DNA from: Trichuris trichiura
Taxonomy: Eukaryota; Nematoda; Enoplea; Trichinellida; Trichuridae
Direction of reading: 5' to 3'
Length of the DNA stretch: 64,000 bases
Assembly: GCA_037903355.1 (NCBI GenBank)
Contig: JBAJFE010000002.1
Location: 305,501-369,500 of the forward strand
Shown here: in pieces, positions 9,921 to 21,800 of the stretch
How positions within the stretch are numbered: the first letter of the stretch is position 1
How the letters are laid out: every line of letters starts with the position of its first letter
Notes under the pieces: model-generated
What the model saw: only the letters and a program-made list of their open reading frames with translations
Told to the model about the DNA's origin: nothing
The model's database searches: none
Program-made: the position numbers and the translations under genes

Positions 9921-12900
9921 CTATTTGCTGGAGGCCGAAACGCCGCTGTTCACTACGCTGGAATGAAAAGTTAGCTGGAAGCCCGTGTCACCGGCCTCCT
10001 CGTTACAAGTCAAACTCGCTGAAGTCGTCGGCGGAGTCAACGTATGGACACAATCTTCCAAGCTCGACACCTCATTGAGCCCACCCTTCAAAAGAAAAAA
10101 ACATTTAGGTGTTAAACGCACATAAAAGCTCTGATCGATCTGTTCACTTGGAATTCAGGCATGCAAAACGGCGGGAAGTATGGCTGCTGATAAATGTGAT
10201 AGGCCGGATGCATATGGGTTAGTGCAGGTGCTTGAAATGATGCCTGACTGCAAGTCATTGCAGCTGCGGAATTCTGCGTTTGACCTAATGACATGTGATT
10301 CATCTGCGCTGTTAATGATCCAATAGCCGCTGGACTTTCGGTTCCATTAGATAAGGAAGGTGGAAAGCCAATAAATGGTTGGCCGGACAGGATCTAAAGC
10401 GAAACGGTAAATCTTATAGTTGCATTATATCAAAAACGGCAAGTAGCACACAGCCTACCGAGGAAAAAGGTGCCGCAAAGTATGCATAGTGGGGATTCAC
10501 GGCGTAAAAGTTCGCAGCAGCAAATGGGCCCGTTGGCAAAGAAGCATTTCTGCCAAAACCGGAGTACGGTGGAAATACAGAAGAGGAAAGACAGCCCGAC
10601 GGCAAATGATTAGGTTCAAAAGTAGACAGTCCATACGGCACCTGAAAAAATGCCCTCTTAAACAACAATTTGGCCGACTTGAGGTGATTTATATTTCCCA
10701 AAAAAAAACTTTACATTTGATTTGAAACATTTATTACAGCAGAAGTATAACTTCAGTTACTGGAGGCGACTTCGTCCGAAAGCTCCGCAGTCAAAAATAT
10801 AAGGATTATTACACATGGGTTGTTCTTCCGTTCACAATTATGAAGGGTTACACACTTTTACAAAGGACAGATTTCCAATGAAAATTCAATCAATTTTAGA
10901 AGCTGCGTTTAGACACTTCCAGGCAAGCTCATAAATCGGGTGCAAACTTCTTCGACTCTTGGAAAAAATAGCAACACATTCTTATTGGAAACATTTAGAC
11001 AACACTGTGTTTCACTGAAACTAGTGGTTTCGAAACAGTGCTTCCCGCGACAAAATCACCAATGAAGAATACGACTGCACGAACACTGGATGTCTTTTAA
11101 TGGGATTCGGTATTTTCATACTGACCTGCAGTCAAGGCATTTCCCATTGTCGTAAATGCTTGTAGCCGAACTGCGTAGTTGCCCTGTCACCAAATGCAAC
11201 AGCAAATTGCTAAAGAAAGTACAAGACAATTTTTTCAGACGTTCTAGAATTGCTCTCGTTCCGTCGACAGAGATGTTAGACAACAAGAGTAGTTCCAGAA
11301 TGTATGAAAAAATTGTCCTGTACTTTATCCGTTTTGTTGGTATTGTGTAATTTAATTACAGACATGTACAATAGCGGGGAAACCAATTACTGAACACCAG
11401 TACGAATACTGTACGCGCCCCGTAACAGGCGCATAAGTTTTCACAATTTTCATTACTACTTCACATGGGAATAACCCATTTTTTACTACAGGCAAAATAT
11501 ACACAGAACTTTCGGGGCCAGAACGCGTCCTGTCGCCAAGGTAACACGTAACGCCACGTAATACGAAGAAGACAAGACGTGTTTTGGACCCGACAGCTCT
11601 GCGTTTTGAACTTAAAAAAAATGGTTATTTCTGAACAACATAACACAGTTTCAATGCTTTAACGTGGAAAATTACTGAAGTCAAACGAAATAATAAATCT
11701 TGAAGTTAGAATTTTCTGGACTTTCAAGCCCTCGGTCATCGAACAAATTGAATGATGTGCAAGTTTTCACCGCGAATACTTGGACCATTTGAAGCAGCGG
11801 CTTGGAAGGCTTAAAGGCAACCGGAGACTGACAAAAGCAAAAACGCGAGTTGCCTACCTCTTTGGGCGGGAGCACTAACTACACGGGGAAAGCATGACAA
11901 AGAAATACGACTGGAACATTTCTAGAGCGACAGGCAATAGCAATCGGTAAATACAGAGGTTACTCTTATCAAGCAAGGATAGGACGTTCCAACACATACT
12001 GAGGACAATGCCGAACACTTCTGGCATCCCGCAATTAATGTGGTTTTCACGTTTGCGCAAAAACAATTGCCTTTTCTCTCGTTTCAAGATTGGGCGCGTA
12101 TTTTCAAATAAGCTTTTATTTGGGTAAGCTAATGTAATACAATCTTAAACCTCAAAAACCACTACGATCTACCCAATCTGTTTTGCCTTTCTTGTTTATT
12201 CATGTTTACTTTTACCTGTCAAATTAAGGATAAAAATTTAATTCGCGTGATTTCACTCTCTGATATAGGGACACTACTCCCTATACCAATCAAGTACAAC
12301 CGGAACTCCGTATCCGGGATTTCTCCTTCCATTGCACACGCAAGTAAACATTGCGTAATTCGCAGCTTGCGTGAGAAATAAAACCGGTTCCTAATATTTG
12401 TACCTTTGCGAATTGAACTAATCATTAAATATATTGATGCGATTACACGCCGCCATATATTTTTTGTGACACTGCCAGCGTTCTTTGTTTTGACAAGCTC
12501 GACCACAAGCTTCTCGTGATTCCTCATTACTAGAGGAAGACAGGCTAATGGCACCACGTACTTTTTTTTTATCGGTGATTCACAGACCTCGTGCTACTGC
12601 AGGCTAAATTATTCGGTAAGTGGCTGCACATTATTAAGAGCCACATTCAAAGATAGCTCTGACATAGTGTGCCGATGTCGTCTGCATGTGGACCGGACTT
12701 CGGCAGTAAAGAAGCAACGAAGCGCCGGCCAACTTGAGATGCTATGGCAGCCCGTGAATCAGACCACCCACTTTGAAGTCCGCGTTTGCTAACCGACTTT
12801 CCAAAGAGGAAAACCGATTCGCTAAGCGGCCATCCTAAAGGAGTATTGGGGTGGTAGCTGCTAAATAAGAAGAGCAGATGTTTGCTGACTTGCGCCCTTG

Positions 12901-14454
12901 AGGACACTGGTTCGATGGCACGCTACCTAGAAGTGTTGATGTGAAGGAAAATTGAGTTAATTTTGCACGAAGCTAATAAGCGTTCTTATTAAAGTCACAT
13001 CATGCGTCCGATGATAAGCATTCGCTATTATCCATGGTCACCCCTGTAACTTATCCTCCGCGGATACGGATTCGACCAGTGATACTAAAACTTTCTTAAC
13101 GAAGACGAGAGTGCTGAAGATGGGTAAGACCATGAAAATTTTTTAGTCAAAACAAACATAAATAAAGAGTGAAAATCAATAACGGCAGGAACCAGTAGAG
13201 AGAATTCCGCGCTTCAAAATAATTACGCAAACGTTTAATTGCAATTCTTTTAACGAGTTTCCAAAACATTTCACTAAAACGACAGACGATACCTGTATCC
13301 ACTGTGATAACGGTTATTATTCTGCACCTTCAATGAAATTTAGATGAACACAATAAAATGCAAGTTCACTGAGAAATAAGTATCACATAGACACTTTCTA
13401 AGTGAATTTTAGTTATTGTCACATTCATGAATGAAAAGAGGCGAATGGGAGACATTTAGAACTGTTACTTGCGACCTACCTCGCCATTGGTTACTTGCAA
13501 ACTTTCGTGTGAATAGTGTTGCTGACGGCGGTGTTTCTTACCACTGTCAGCGAACTTTACCAACAGCACCTCCTGCGCTGCGCCTTAAAGACAAAAACAT
13601 TATTTCGGAAAAACGTGAGCGCTGCACTGTTGAAAAGTAGTCTACCTGGCAGCACTTGCCCGTTGAATTTCTCAATAATCTTTTCGCAAGTTTCTCGGCT
13701 TTCCATTCTTGCGAAACCAACTCCTCTACTCTGTCCAGTCACATAACGTAAAATTCTTGTAGAAATAACGGTACCGAACGGTGCCAGCAGCTGTTCGAGA
13801 TTTTTCTCAGTCCAAGATACTGGCAAGTTAGCCAAGTAAAGATTAGTAGGGTCTTGCTCTTGTTGCTGAACAAAAAGAATGACATCAAAAAAACATAGAA
13901 ATTGTCACACTTTATAAACCTTTGCCATCTGGGCTTGGTACCCCTGAGAAGAAAGAACTTTGACAGCTTTCTCAGCTGCCTCAGGACAATCAAAATCAAC
14001 AAATCCATATCCCTTGCACAAATTGGTAGCTTTGTCCAAAATGGCCTTAGTTGATACGATTTTTCCATACTGCTGGCACATATTATATAAATCTTTATCG
14101 GTGATATTTTGCGGTAATCCCCGGATGTACAAGTTCGTCTGGCTAAGTTGTTCGTTCGGTGAATCACTACTAGCGCACTGACCTGAGCGGTCAATCGTTG
14201 CGCCAGCTGACGCACTCCCGCCATTCGTCGAAACATTCCTCTGTCCATTTCCAGACTGCAACAAGTTAAATCAACCACAAAGTACGTTAACTTTCGGAAT
14301 AACCAACCGTAGAAACGTTACCGTGAAAAGAGTTGTAAGCTGGTGGTGCCGGGCAGCGCATAACAGGAACGCTAAGGCCCCAATTAGCAGAGCCGTTAGA
14401 ATAACCAACAACGCCTGGAGACATCTTAGTAACTTTCAACGAGCGAAGTGTAAT
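9921..14454 (-). CDS. sup-26: RBMS / SUP-26-like RNA-binding protein, two RRMs (multi-exon)
   Basis: Single-stranded-nucleic-acid-binding protein of the RBMS (MSSP) family; the nematode member SUP-26 is a translational regulator of mRNAs. Exons I can place: 14454-14308 (possible start Met at 14424), 14255-13920, 13865-13646, 10641-10459, 10393-10148 and 10085-9921, ending SASSK-stop. Introns of 52, 54, 65 and 62 nt have GT/AG ends and phases agree. RRM1 has RNP2 LYIRGL and RNP1 [11 protein letters not shown]2 has LYLANL and RGVGFARM, preceded by the [10 protein letters not shown] linker typical of RBMS. The tail is Tyr/Pro/Ala-rich, with AQMNHMSLG close to AQQMSHLSLG of vertebrate RBMS and then YQQPYFPP. 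The exon after RRM2 (leaving phase 1) is missing: about 3 kb at 13645-10642 must hold it, so the middle is unresolved. The donor of the first exon is nonconsensus (ACG/GTTGGT), chosen because it keeps phase. The gene symbol is by family. Confidence 0.85.
10642..13645. other. Long intron region of the RBMS-like gene
   Basis: About 3 kb between the RRM2 exon and the tail exons. At 11827-11780 (minus) a cag acceptor precedes a 48-nt open stretch encoding FKPSKPLL, which resembles the PSEPLL segment following RRM2 in vertebrate RBMS, but its phase does not fit the preceding exon's best donor. At 12557-12219 (minus) a 112-codon frame contains NRFYFSRKL, faintly like Copia Gag. Neither is claimed as a gene. 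Confidence 0.35.
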
Positions 14455-14730
14455 CTAAAATGGCGCCACTATAAAATAAAAGGGTCAAACTCGGAGCGCA
14501 GTACACGCTGCGTTTCCTCTTTGAATTGGAAATGCTAACAGGACCAAACTCTGACAGTTCACCAGAGCCCTACGTCCACCTCTCTCTACGCTTAGCGTAG
14601 CAGCATCACAAAAGCAGAAAAGTAAACAGCTTAGCGATTCATTAGAAACTTAAATTGCTCAAGTACACGAACTTGAAACTACCGGCTTATGTTTCTGAAA
14701 AACGGTTCAGTAGCTTTCAGGCAAACATAA

Positions 14731-15040
14731 ATGATACTCATTGAAGGCATAAAGGTACGGAGTCTGCACCAGCAGTTTTCAAAAGAAGGCGCTGAACCAC
14801 AACCAGCGTCCTCAAGCAACACTGAGGAATTCGTTGCTAGTAGGGGATGCTTGGATCGTTTTCAAAGACGGTTCAACTTAAGGTCGACATCGTTGTATGG
14901 AGAAGCAGCAGTTGCCAACAGATAGGCAGCAGAGAAGTATAAGCCTGAAGAAGTATTTAACATGGACGAAATCGCCTTACTGTGGAAGAAAATGTCTAGA
15001 ACCTATCTTATTGCGTAACAGACCGACAGATAACTGCGAA
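14731..15040 (+). pseudogene. Tigger/pogo transposase fragment
   Basis: Two frames together read as the middle of a Tigger-type transposase. The first gives GIKVRSLHQQFSKEG, then SRGCLDRFQRRFNLRSTSLY and GEAAVAN. After a frame change near 14920 the second gives AAEKYKPEEVFNMDEIALLW and KKMSRTYL. FNMDE carries the first catalytic Asp of the DDE domain, and the preceding region matches the CENP-B-type DNA-binding domain end. A stop follows at about 15016. No inverted terminal repeats were found. It lies upstream of the RBMS-like gene on the opposite strand. Confidence 0.7.
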
Positions 15041-15457
15041 TGTCTGTCTGCTGAACGTGTCTATTTGGGCCTTTTTTCTTCAGTCCTTGCCAAAAATGGT
15101 TACTGTCCAAAGCCACTGTTCCGGTTGCATAAGGGATTACCAGACAGGTGGCTACGCTCCCATCAGATAACAATGGGAGGACTAGAGACGACAAGCCCTT
15201 CAACATGCAATGGAAGACTTACCGGCGGTAAGCCTGCGCCTTTCTTCTGAGTGGTACTGTCACAGGTTAATCTAATCGAACTTTTTAAGCCTAACTATAG
15301 AGAAAAAGTTACCCGTATCCTCGTGGTGTCAATATTACTGTGAGAAACGTGAGCCTAAACCAAATTTTTAAACCTAAACATACAGAACAGTAATGTGCGT
15401 ACGCTTGTGCGTTGTTGTGCAGATCAAAGAACAAGTGCAAGTAGTTATTCATTACCG

Positions 15458-15533
15458 CAGGACAGAACATAGCCAAGCTACCCGTCACAGTACCGATCAC
15501 TCTGACGGGTAGCTTGGCTATGCTCCGTCCTGC
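15458..15533. repeat. Strong 35-bp inverted repeat (hairpin)
   Basis: The arms 15458-15492 and 15499-15533 are reverse complements at about 31 of 35 positions, both containing AGCCAAGCTACCCGTCA or its complement, with a 6-base loop. The structure would fold on either strand. No terminator or element family is assigned. A minus-strand 114-codon frame (15822-15478) with CPFCGC and VGCCHKR crosses it, but I cannot support it as a gene. Confidence 0.7.
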
Positions 15534-15819
15534 TTTCTGAAATTTCAATCTGTCCCACCCACCGCTTGTGACAGCACCCCACCTTTCTGCCGCGTCCCAG
15601 TTGCATCAGGCAGCCGCAAAACGGGCACAGCCCTTCCTGATAAAGCAAGCTCTTCACGCAGAGGGGTTGCTCGCTCTCCTTATCCTTAACCGTGCTGTAG
15701 AGCCGCTGAACATTCATAATAATCGAAATAGTCTGCACGACAATAACTGTGGGCACACCGGTTTGGTGTATTTCACGGTCACTTACTTTCTTTGCCCACT
15801 TACCGCTCACATTTATTAA

Positions 15820-16075
15820 CACCTGCGAAAAGGCACTGTTTCACAGCTTATATAGCACCTGCGAAGGGAAGTGCACCTTCTTGCCACCCTGTATCCGCAC
15901 GCGTTAAGGAAGACGTGCGACAAAGCACTGTTCTACGGCTTAACCTAGCACCTGCGAAAATGCACTTCTCGACAGCATGACCGCTTAGCGGATTACGTAA
16001 TGTAACAGTTTAAGTAGCGCCTCCGACGGGGCATTATTCCACGGATAGAGAAACACCTGCGACGGTGTCTTTACG
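15820..16075. repeat. Degenerate tandem repeat, unit about 36 bp
   Basis: Six related units, each opening with a version of AGCACCTGCGA followed by a GCACT-like block and a TTCYACRGC-like block, start near 15822, 15856, 15917, 15946, 16014 and 16050. The second and fourth have extra sequence. Similarity between units is partial, so this is an old satellite or minisatellite. Confidence 0.5.
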
Positions 16076-16220
16076 AATAGCAGGGTGAAGACCCGTCACC
16101 TATTGGAAAAGGTCCTCTGAAGCTTCGGACTAACTCTGTGGAAGACAGGAGAAGGGTCTTGAAAGCTTCAAAGAAGCTTTTTTCGATAAACTAATGGAGC
16201 ATCCGTATCTATTTATCAGC

Positions 16221-16445
16221 ATGAAAACATGGTTCTGGTAGGTTTTTTGCCTGTTGGTATCTGTAATTAAACAAAACAACTGCTGTAACAACGGATGGAT
16301 GAGCGATTATTAGGAAACTGTACCGAACCAATGCGCTCAACTTTATTTCAGAGCTTTCCGAAAGCTATTTCGTTTAATTACAGATACCAACACAAATAAA
16401 AAACAGGAAAAGCCATAGAAGACCTACCAATACCATGAAACATTA
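16221..16445. mobile_element. Foldback/MITE-like inverted repeat
   Basis: Arms of about 55-75 bases at 16221-16275 and 16370-16445 are reverse complements, with an exact 20-base core (GTTGGTATCTGTAATTAAAC and its complement) and shared outer blocks. The interior carries CAACGGATGGATGAGC, also present in the foldback at 42.1 kb, so the two probably belong to one repeat group. Element type unknown. Confidence 0.55.
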
Positions 16446-18310
16446 TCCCGTTACGAAGCATCCTGTGTTCAAGAGCATGAAAACATTACAAAAAGACGAG
16501 ATTTTAAAGTCACAAATGGAGTGTGACTGAGAGAACAATCTAATACTCCGCCATGAAGAGCCAGTGACACTAGGCAGAACAACTGTACCTTTCAGATGTC
16601 GTTGCACATACAACTAGAACAGTTTTATCTTTATACGAAGACATAAAACCTGAGGGAGCCTAACATTAAAAGTGGTTAAGAATTTCTTTGTTCAAAGAAT
16701 TTGGATCACAATTTTCCCTCTTAATTTTGCAACAGAGAGAACACAAATTCTAGCAGTGTCGGAAACAACTCACACGAGAACGTAGTCAATTTAAGACACC
16801 TCCTGCAAAAGAATAACTTTACATTCCTTAATGAAACATAAAACAAGTTACTTTGAAAATAAAAAAGGTAAAAAAACGGGAACAGGATTTTTTAATTCAC
16901 CACAAATGGCTGTTAGCGAACAATATGAAAATGAAAAAAGTCAACAAAAGATTTTCGAGCATTCGGCATGACGTAAAAAACAAATTTTTGGAGTTTCTGT
17001 TGCGCGCAGTTGAATACCAGCTGATAACTCGCATGATAACAGTTCTTATACCTGCGAAGTGGTAGTTAAAAAATATCACGAAATATCTTTTAAACAGAAC
17101 GCTACCACGATAAACTATGAATCAAACAAATGGCAACACAGAAGTCAACAGAACGGGATGCATGTGAGACAGCTTCAAATCCAGATGGACATAAACTACT
17201 AACAACGTCATAACTATGTGAACCGAGTAAGCTTTGGTATTTACTTTACCTTGTAGTTTTTGTACCTACCGCAGTTAACAAGTTTAAGCAAGCAATTGAT
17301 GAAGTTGTCACCAAAGTGTACCATAAAGCCAAATTAATGAGGAACCCGTGAAAAACTTACAACAGACTGTGTAATAACTACAGGCCAGGGATGAATATCC
17401 GTTTTCTCTAGAAGCGACAGGTTTACAGACTGCCTATTGTTTCGCATACCAGTAATCGACGGAACTGTGGTAAAACTACTCGAACAGATACCGTCTGCTC
17501 AATTGTTGCAGCGCTGCTCAATCTTAATTTGTGAAACTGTGGCGCTACTAAAGAAAACGTCATTGTCGAATTGGCCAGGATAGCAGAGATCAAGCAATGT
17601 CACCTGTGAATAGATCACTACAAAAACATTCCCACAAGCCTGCTTACACAGTACAGTCAGATAATGTAAACATTTTACTTGAATAATAAGAAAGCCACTA
17701 CGCCAGAAAATTGTCGAATCATTCCTCCTTCAACATGAATTTTTTTCAAACTTAAAATAAGAGACACTGGTGACAGGACACGATAGCACCAAAAGCTTTT
17801 ACGGATTATAACATTGTTTACAAATATTTCAAAAACGACTAACGAGTACTGGGAACCCTTTGATAAATCTAAGCTTTATCTGGGACTCTTTTTAAGATTT
17901 GTTTCTGTTCAAAGTACAGTTTCTGTAATAAGTCGAACTGCCCCATCGGCGAATGCATAGTCAGTTTTTAAAAAAACCACAGAATGCGACAATAGTCCGG
18001 GTCTTGGAAAAGCAATCTTTTTAATGACGGAATGAGAGCGTATGGAAAGGTCAGGCTCAAGAATACATTGCCGTCTGTATTTCTCGTAATAACAGCTCAA
18101 CTATTTGCCAATTCGACATTTTTCGGTTTACCATGCAAAACTTTCGAGCTGGAGCTAATCGCGAAAAAGCCGAGCATAATTAGAGAAAGAAAAAATAAGA
18201 GCAATCAAGGTAGTCCAAAAATGTCCACTTCTGTATATTTACTTGCGTCAAACACTGACGGAGAGCAGTGAGAAAATCATTAGACACGAGAAAAATTTAA
18301 GAAAATGGCA
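16446..18310. other. 1.9 kb with no recognised gene
   Basis: AT-rich sequence with only short open frames. I see no domain, repeat or RNA gene that I can support. Confidence 0.4.
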
Positions 18311-18318
18311 GTTTAGAC

Positions 18319-18833
18319 CGGGGGTGGGGAATGACCGGCCCGCGGGCCGGATACAGCCCGCGAAGCATTCCCTTCCACCCGCTGAGACAACCGCACATGG
18401 ATGCGAGATTCAGTGAAATGTGACTGTGGAATCTTATCGCTCATAACGCAATAAACTTATTGTATGTGAATCCTAGCAATAACATAAATCTTGCCTAACG
18501 AGGAGGGAGCACCAGGCTACCAGGCTCTATAGGCTAGCTAAGAGGACTGACTGCCTTGCTCTTGGCTCTCTGTCGACAAATCGATGTCGTTAGTCTTCGG
18601 AGGTAAGCAGTAGGCAAGACTAGTGTGCGCATCGGTAGCGTGGACCACTGGCCGCCTACCGACTCAAAGTATTATTCTTGTCTCGCCTTAACGCTTTGTT
18701 CGGGGGGTCACTTAAATGAACGTACGTGCAAACAAAGCAGGCTACGTTTTTCGGTTGAGTATTCTGTACGGCCCGCGTACAGTCTTATAAACGTCTGAAC
18801 AGCCCGCGACAGCAAAAAGTTTCCCTACCCCTG
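18319..18833. mobile_element. hAT MITE family 2, copy 1 (515 bp)
   Basis: Begins CGGGGGTGGGGAA and ends with the complement of CAGGGGTAGGGAA. Flanking 8-mers gtttagac and gcttagac match at 7 of 8. The interior shares GGCCCGCGGGCC-type motifs, GTCGACA and AAACTTATTGTATGTGAATC with copies at 23538 and 33545. No transposase is encoded. It has the size and structure of a non-autonomous hAT. Confidence 0.85.
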
Positions 18834-18841
18834 GCTTAGAC

Positions 18842-21800
18842 CCTGTTTGAGAGCTGATCGAAGCACTGCTTGATACGTGACGCTGCTCAACACTCAAAAG
18901 ATAGCAAAATGTTGGTCAACAGTGCTCCGAATCACAAAAGCGTGAAACAGCAAAGATTCCTGTTTCAAATATCATATGGCATTCAATAGCCATTGAATGC
19001 AACGTTCCTGCTACATTTGTCTCATATTGTGATTGCAAAGGGAATTCTCGTAAGCAAAACCAGGTTTTCAACAGTCAACCAGACGAAGGCAGTGCTCCAA
19101 AAGACACAGGAAAAACACGACAAACGGTCAGAACAACGGCTTTTAAAGAAATGTGACTCTCAGCATGAAGATTAACTTAGAGCATTGAAAGATTCCGCGA
19201 TTGCAACATTATGAAGCAACCTAACGCTCTTATGAAGCAAAACGTCGAGGAAAAAGTAGAACCATTTTTACAGCGACCTTGACCGGACAAATTCAAGGCT
19301 GCAAGTAGCAACTGCGCGACAAGTTTCTCCTACAAAACAGCCAATCAAGCCCTACCGCCTGGCAATTTAAAACACGTTCGCTCCGATATACGCGATCGCA
19401 GCGAATTAGTGAACGAGTAGGAAAAGCAGAATAGATGTTTGCAGGAACGGGGAAAGGCAGCTCACAAACAAACACAGTCAGGGATACAGATAGAGACAAA
19501 AGCAAAAGAAAAACTTGTGCTGGACGTCTGTATGACACACGATAAACAACCCGGAATAGTGTCGACGCAGTTGAGATCGTCTGAGTGGTTGCTTTTCTTT
19601 AACAGATGAACGCAAGTCAAATAATGAAAGGTAAAGTTCAAGCGAGGCTGAGCAAACACAGCCTACAACGAACAATTCGCAACAGCCAGACATTGGAGAA
19701 AGCCGAAGAAGAACACACTAGGGATGGAGGCGAACAGAAAGCACGCACATCCATTTATCCCATCTACTTAAACACAACTAGAGCACTACCATTCGACGGA
19801 ACATGACCCCTGCACAATGGGCAACGGATAAGAGTATACCTGTCATTAATAATTTCCACCTACCCTCTAGTTCAACCAAAACTACAGAACAAAAGTTAAG
19901 CTAAACAAAATGAACGTAAAACGGACTGCCGCGCCAGGAAAACAATGAGACGAAAAAGTAAACTAGAGCAATTGCCCCTCCCACTTAGCGTTCAGCAAAT
20001 CAATGTGCCAATTTAATAAATAGGCACTTCACAAGAACGTCAGGATCACATGTACGCGAACGAACGCTAGGATACAGGCGCAACATTCGATAACATTAAG
20101 ACAAACTGGCAACGCAAAGAGAGTTCTATCTAGGAATAAGCAGAAAAGACTTGCCGATTTTTCTAGACTGGCCGATACCCTAAAATCAGTAATGATTTGG
20201 GTCTACTCGCACTAGTACGACAGAAGAAAGACCACAGCAACCTTTGACGATAACCTACAGTACGACCGGCAAACGAATTTGAGATTTGAGCTATGATGTT
20301 CAAGTTCTGACGCTGCCTATAACAAAACGACAATTTTTCAGAACAAAGATACATCTAAGATGCATTTACGAGCGCTTACTCAGCTGCACCATTGGCTTCA
20401 TTTTTTAAAACTCGTTTCCGCCAATCTTACGTTTTACGCTGCTGGGCTTTATTAGTTTTTATTACGTGGAGCTTTAGGGACAGCTCTCGCACAGTCATAA
20501 GCGCTACTAACATTGTTTATTAGTCCATCTTCGATGTGCAGGCATAGCCGTACTTTCGTAAACGGAATGAATTGCTTCACTGACACTGAACGCTTAGCTC
20601 CAAATGGATCGAGAATTATCATCTAGCACTCATTAAGCTACTGTCATATTCACTGGATCAAGCTAAGGGATCTAACAGAAGCAGCACTCATCCTCTCCTT
20701 CGCGCAAAATGCGAGACTGGAAATCGTTTTCACAAACCGCTAGCAGCAAATCCGTGCAGCTCACGTCGCCGAGCTGCGAAAATAATAGCCCCTTCGAAAA
20801 CATGGCATGAATAGTAAATTTCATCATTTGCCGCTGCTTTCAGCAAAATTACAGAATAATGCCCGCTAAGTTTTTCTTCAGTTTTCCTGTATGAGGCCCA
20901 GACTTCGGAACTGACTACCCCTGACATCGGCGCTGATTCACCGATGAATTCTTCATCCCATAGTTTTACCGAAAGCAATTTCAAAAGCTGTTGCGAATAC
21001 TGAAGCTAAACGCCTCCGATGTCACCCTACTGATACCACAGGATAACGCTTGATGATCAAAGAATGAGCAAAAAGAATTAATCGAAAGGCGGAAGCTAAA
21101 GAAGCGACTGAGCGCATGTCGCGCAACTACGCTTCGAACATATGAAATAGAGTTGTACCAAAATGACTTCTTCGCATAATGGCAAGAAAAAACAACAAAT
21201 CACAAGCTCACTTACTTACAACAGTTTCGTCTAAGAACTGCATTCCGAGCTCTTACCAACCGCGCAATAAAGCCTCGAGAACAGTACCAGTACGAACATG
21301 CGTATAGCAAATAATGTTCGAACTACGGTATACCTTTTTTTCAGAAAATTAAGTCGACGTTTGAATTTCTACGCGTACGGTTGCAATAAAAATAATACGC
21401 TTAAACAGGAAAGCGTAAACAGTCATGATTACTGTTCGAATAATCGTTACTCATTGTTTGCACAATAGATGACTCATCGAAAAGCCAGCTTAGCTCGTTT
21501 GTAACCCACAGCAAGTAAAATATGGGCTAATGAAAAGCAATAGACAATCGTGAAACCTTGCCGGCGCGCGAATTTTCCTCACGCAGGCTGCGGGTAATTG
21601 TTAAAACCTTTTCACTGCTCAATGGTAGATGGTCGTATCAAGTGGGATTGCAAAAATATAGCTTTAGTTCCCCTTTCGGGCTCTTCGTGTCAATACGGTC
21701 AAGTAGACAGAGGTTGTTGCAAGACGTTTACCTCTTCCTTCTTGGCTAATTCAAGCAGATGAAAGCTTAGCGAACCAGCTGCGTTTCGTCTACTGGAATT

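Noticed and set aside
10755..10795. Possible hammerhead: CTGGAGG, CGACTTCGTCC, GAAAGCTCCG on the plus strand
   Set aside because: It resembles the PLE core only at the GAAAGCTCCG end; CUGANGA is replaced by CUGGAGG and stem II is poor. No pseudo-LTR sequence surrounds it.
11780..11827. Candidate RBMS exon with FKPSKPLL
   Set aside because: Good acceptor and residues like the post-RRM2 segment, but incompatible with the phase of the best RRM2 donor. Mentioned only as a lead.
12219..12557. 112-codon minus-strand frame resembling Copia Gag (NRFYFSRKL)
   Set aside because: Similarity to the Gag at 42.9 kb covers about 18 residues at half identity; no zinc knuckle, LTR or other Copia part nearby.
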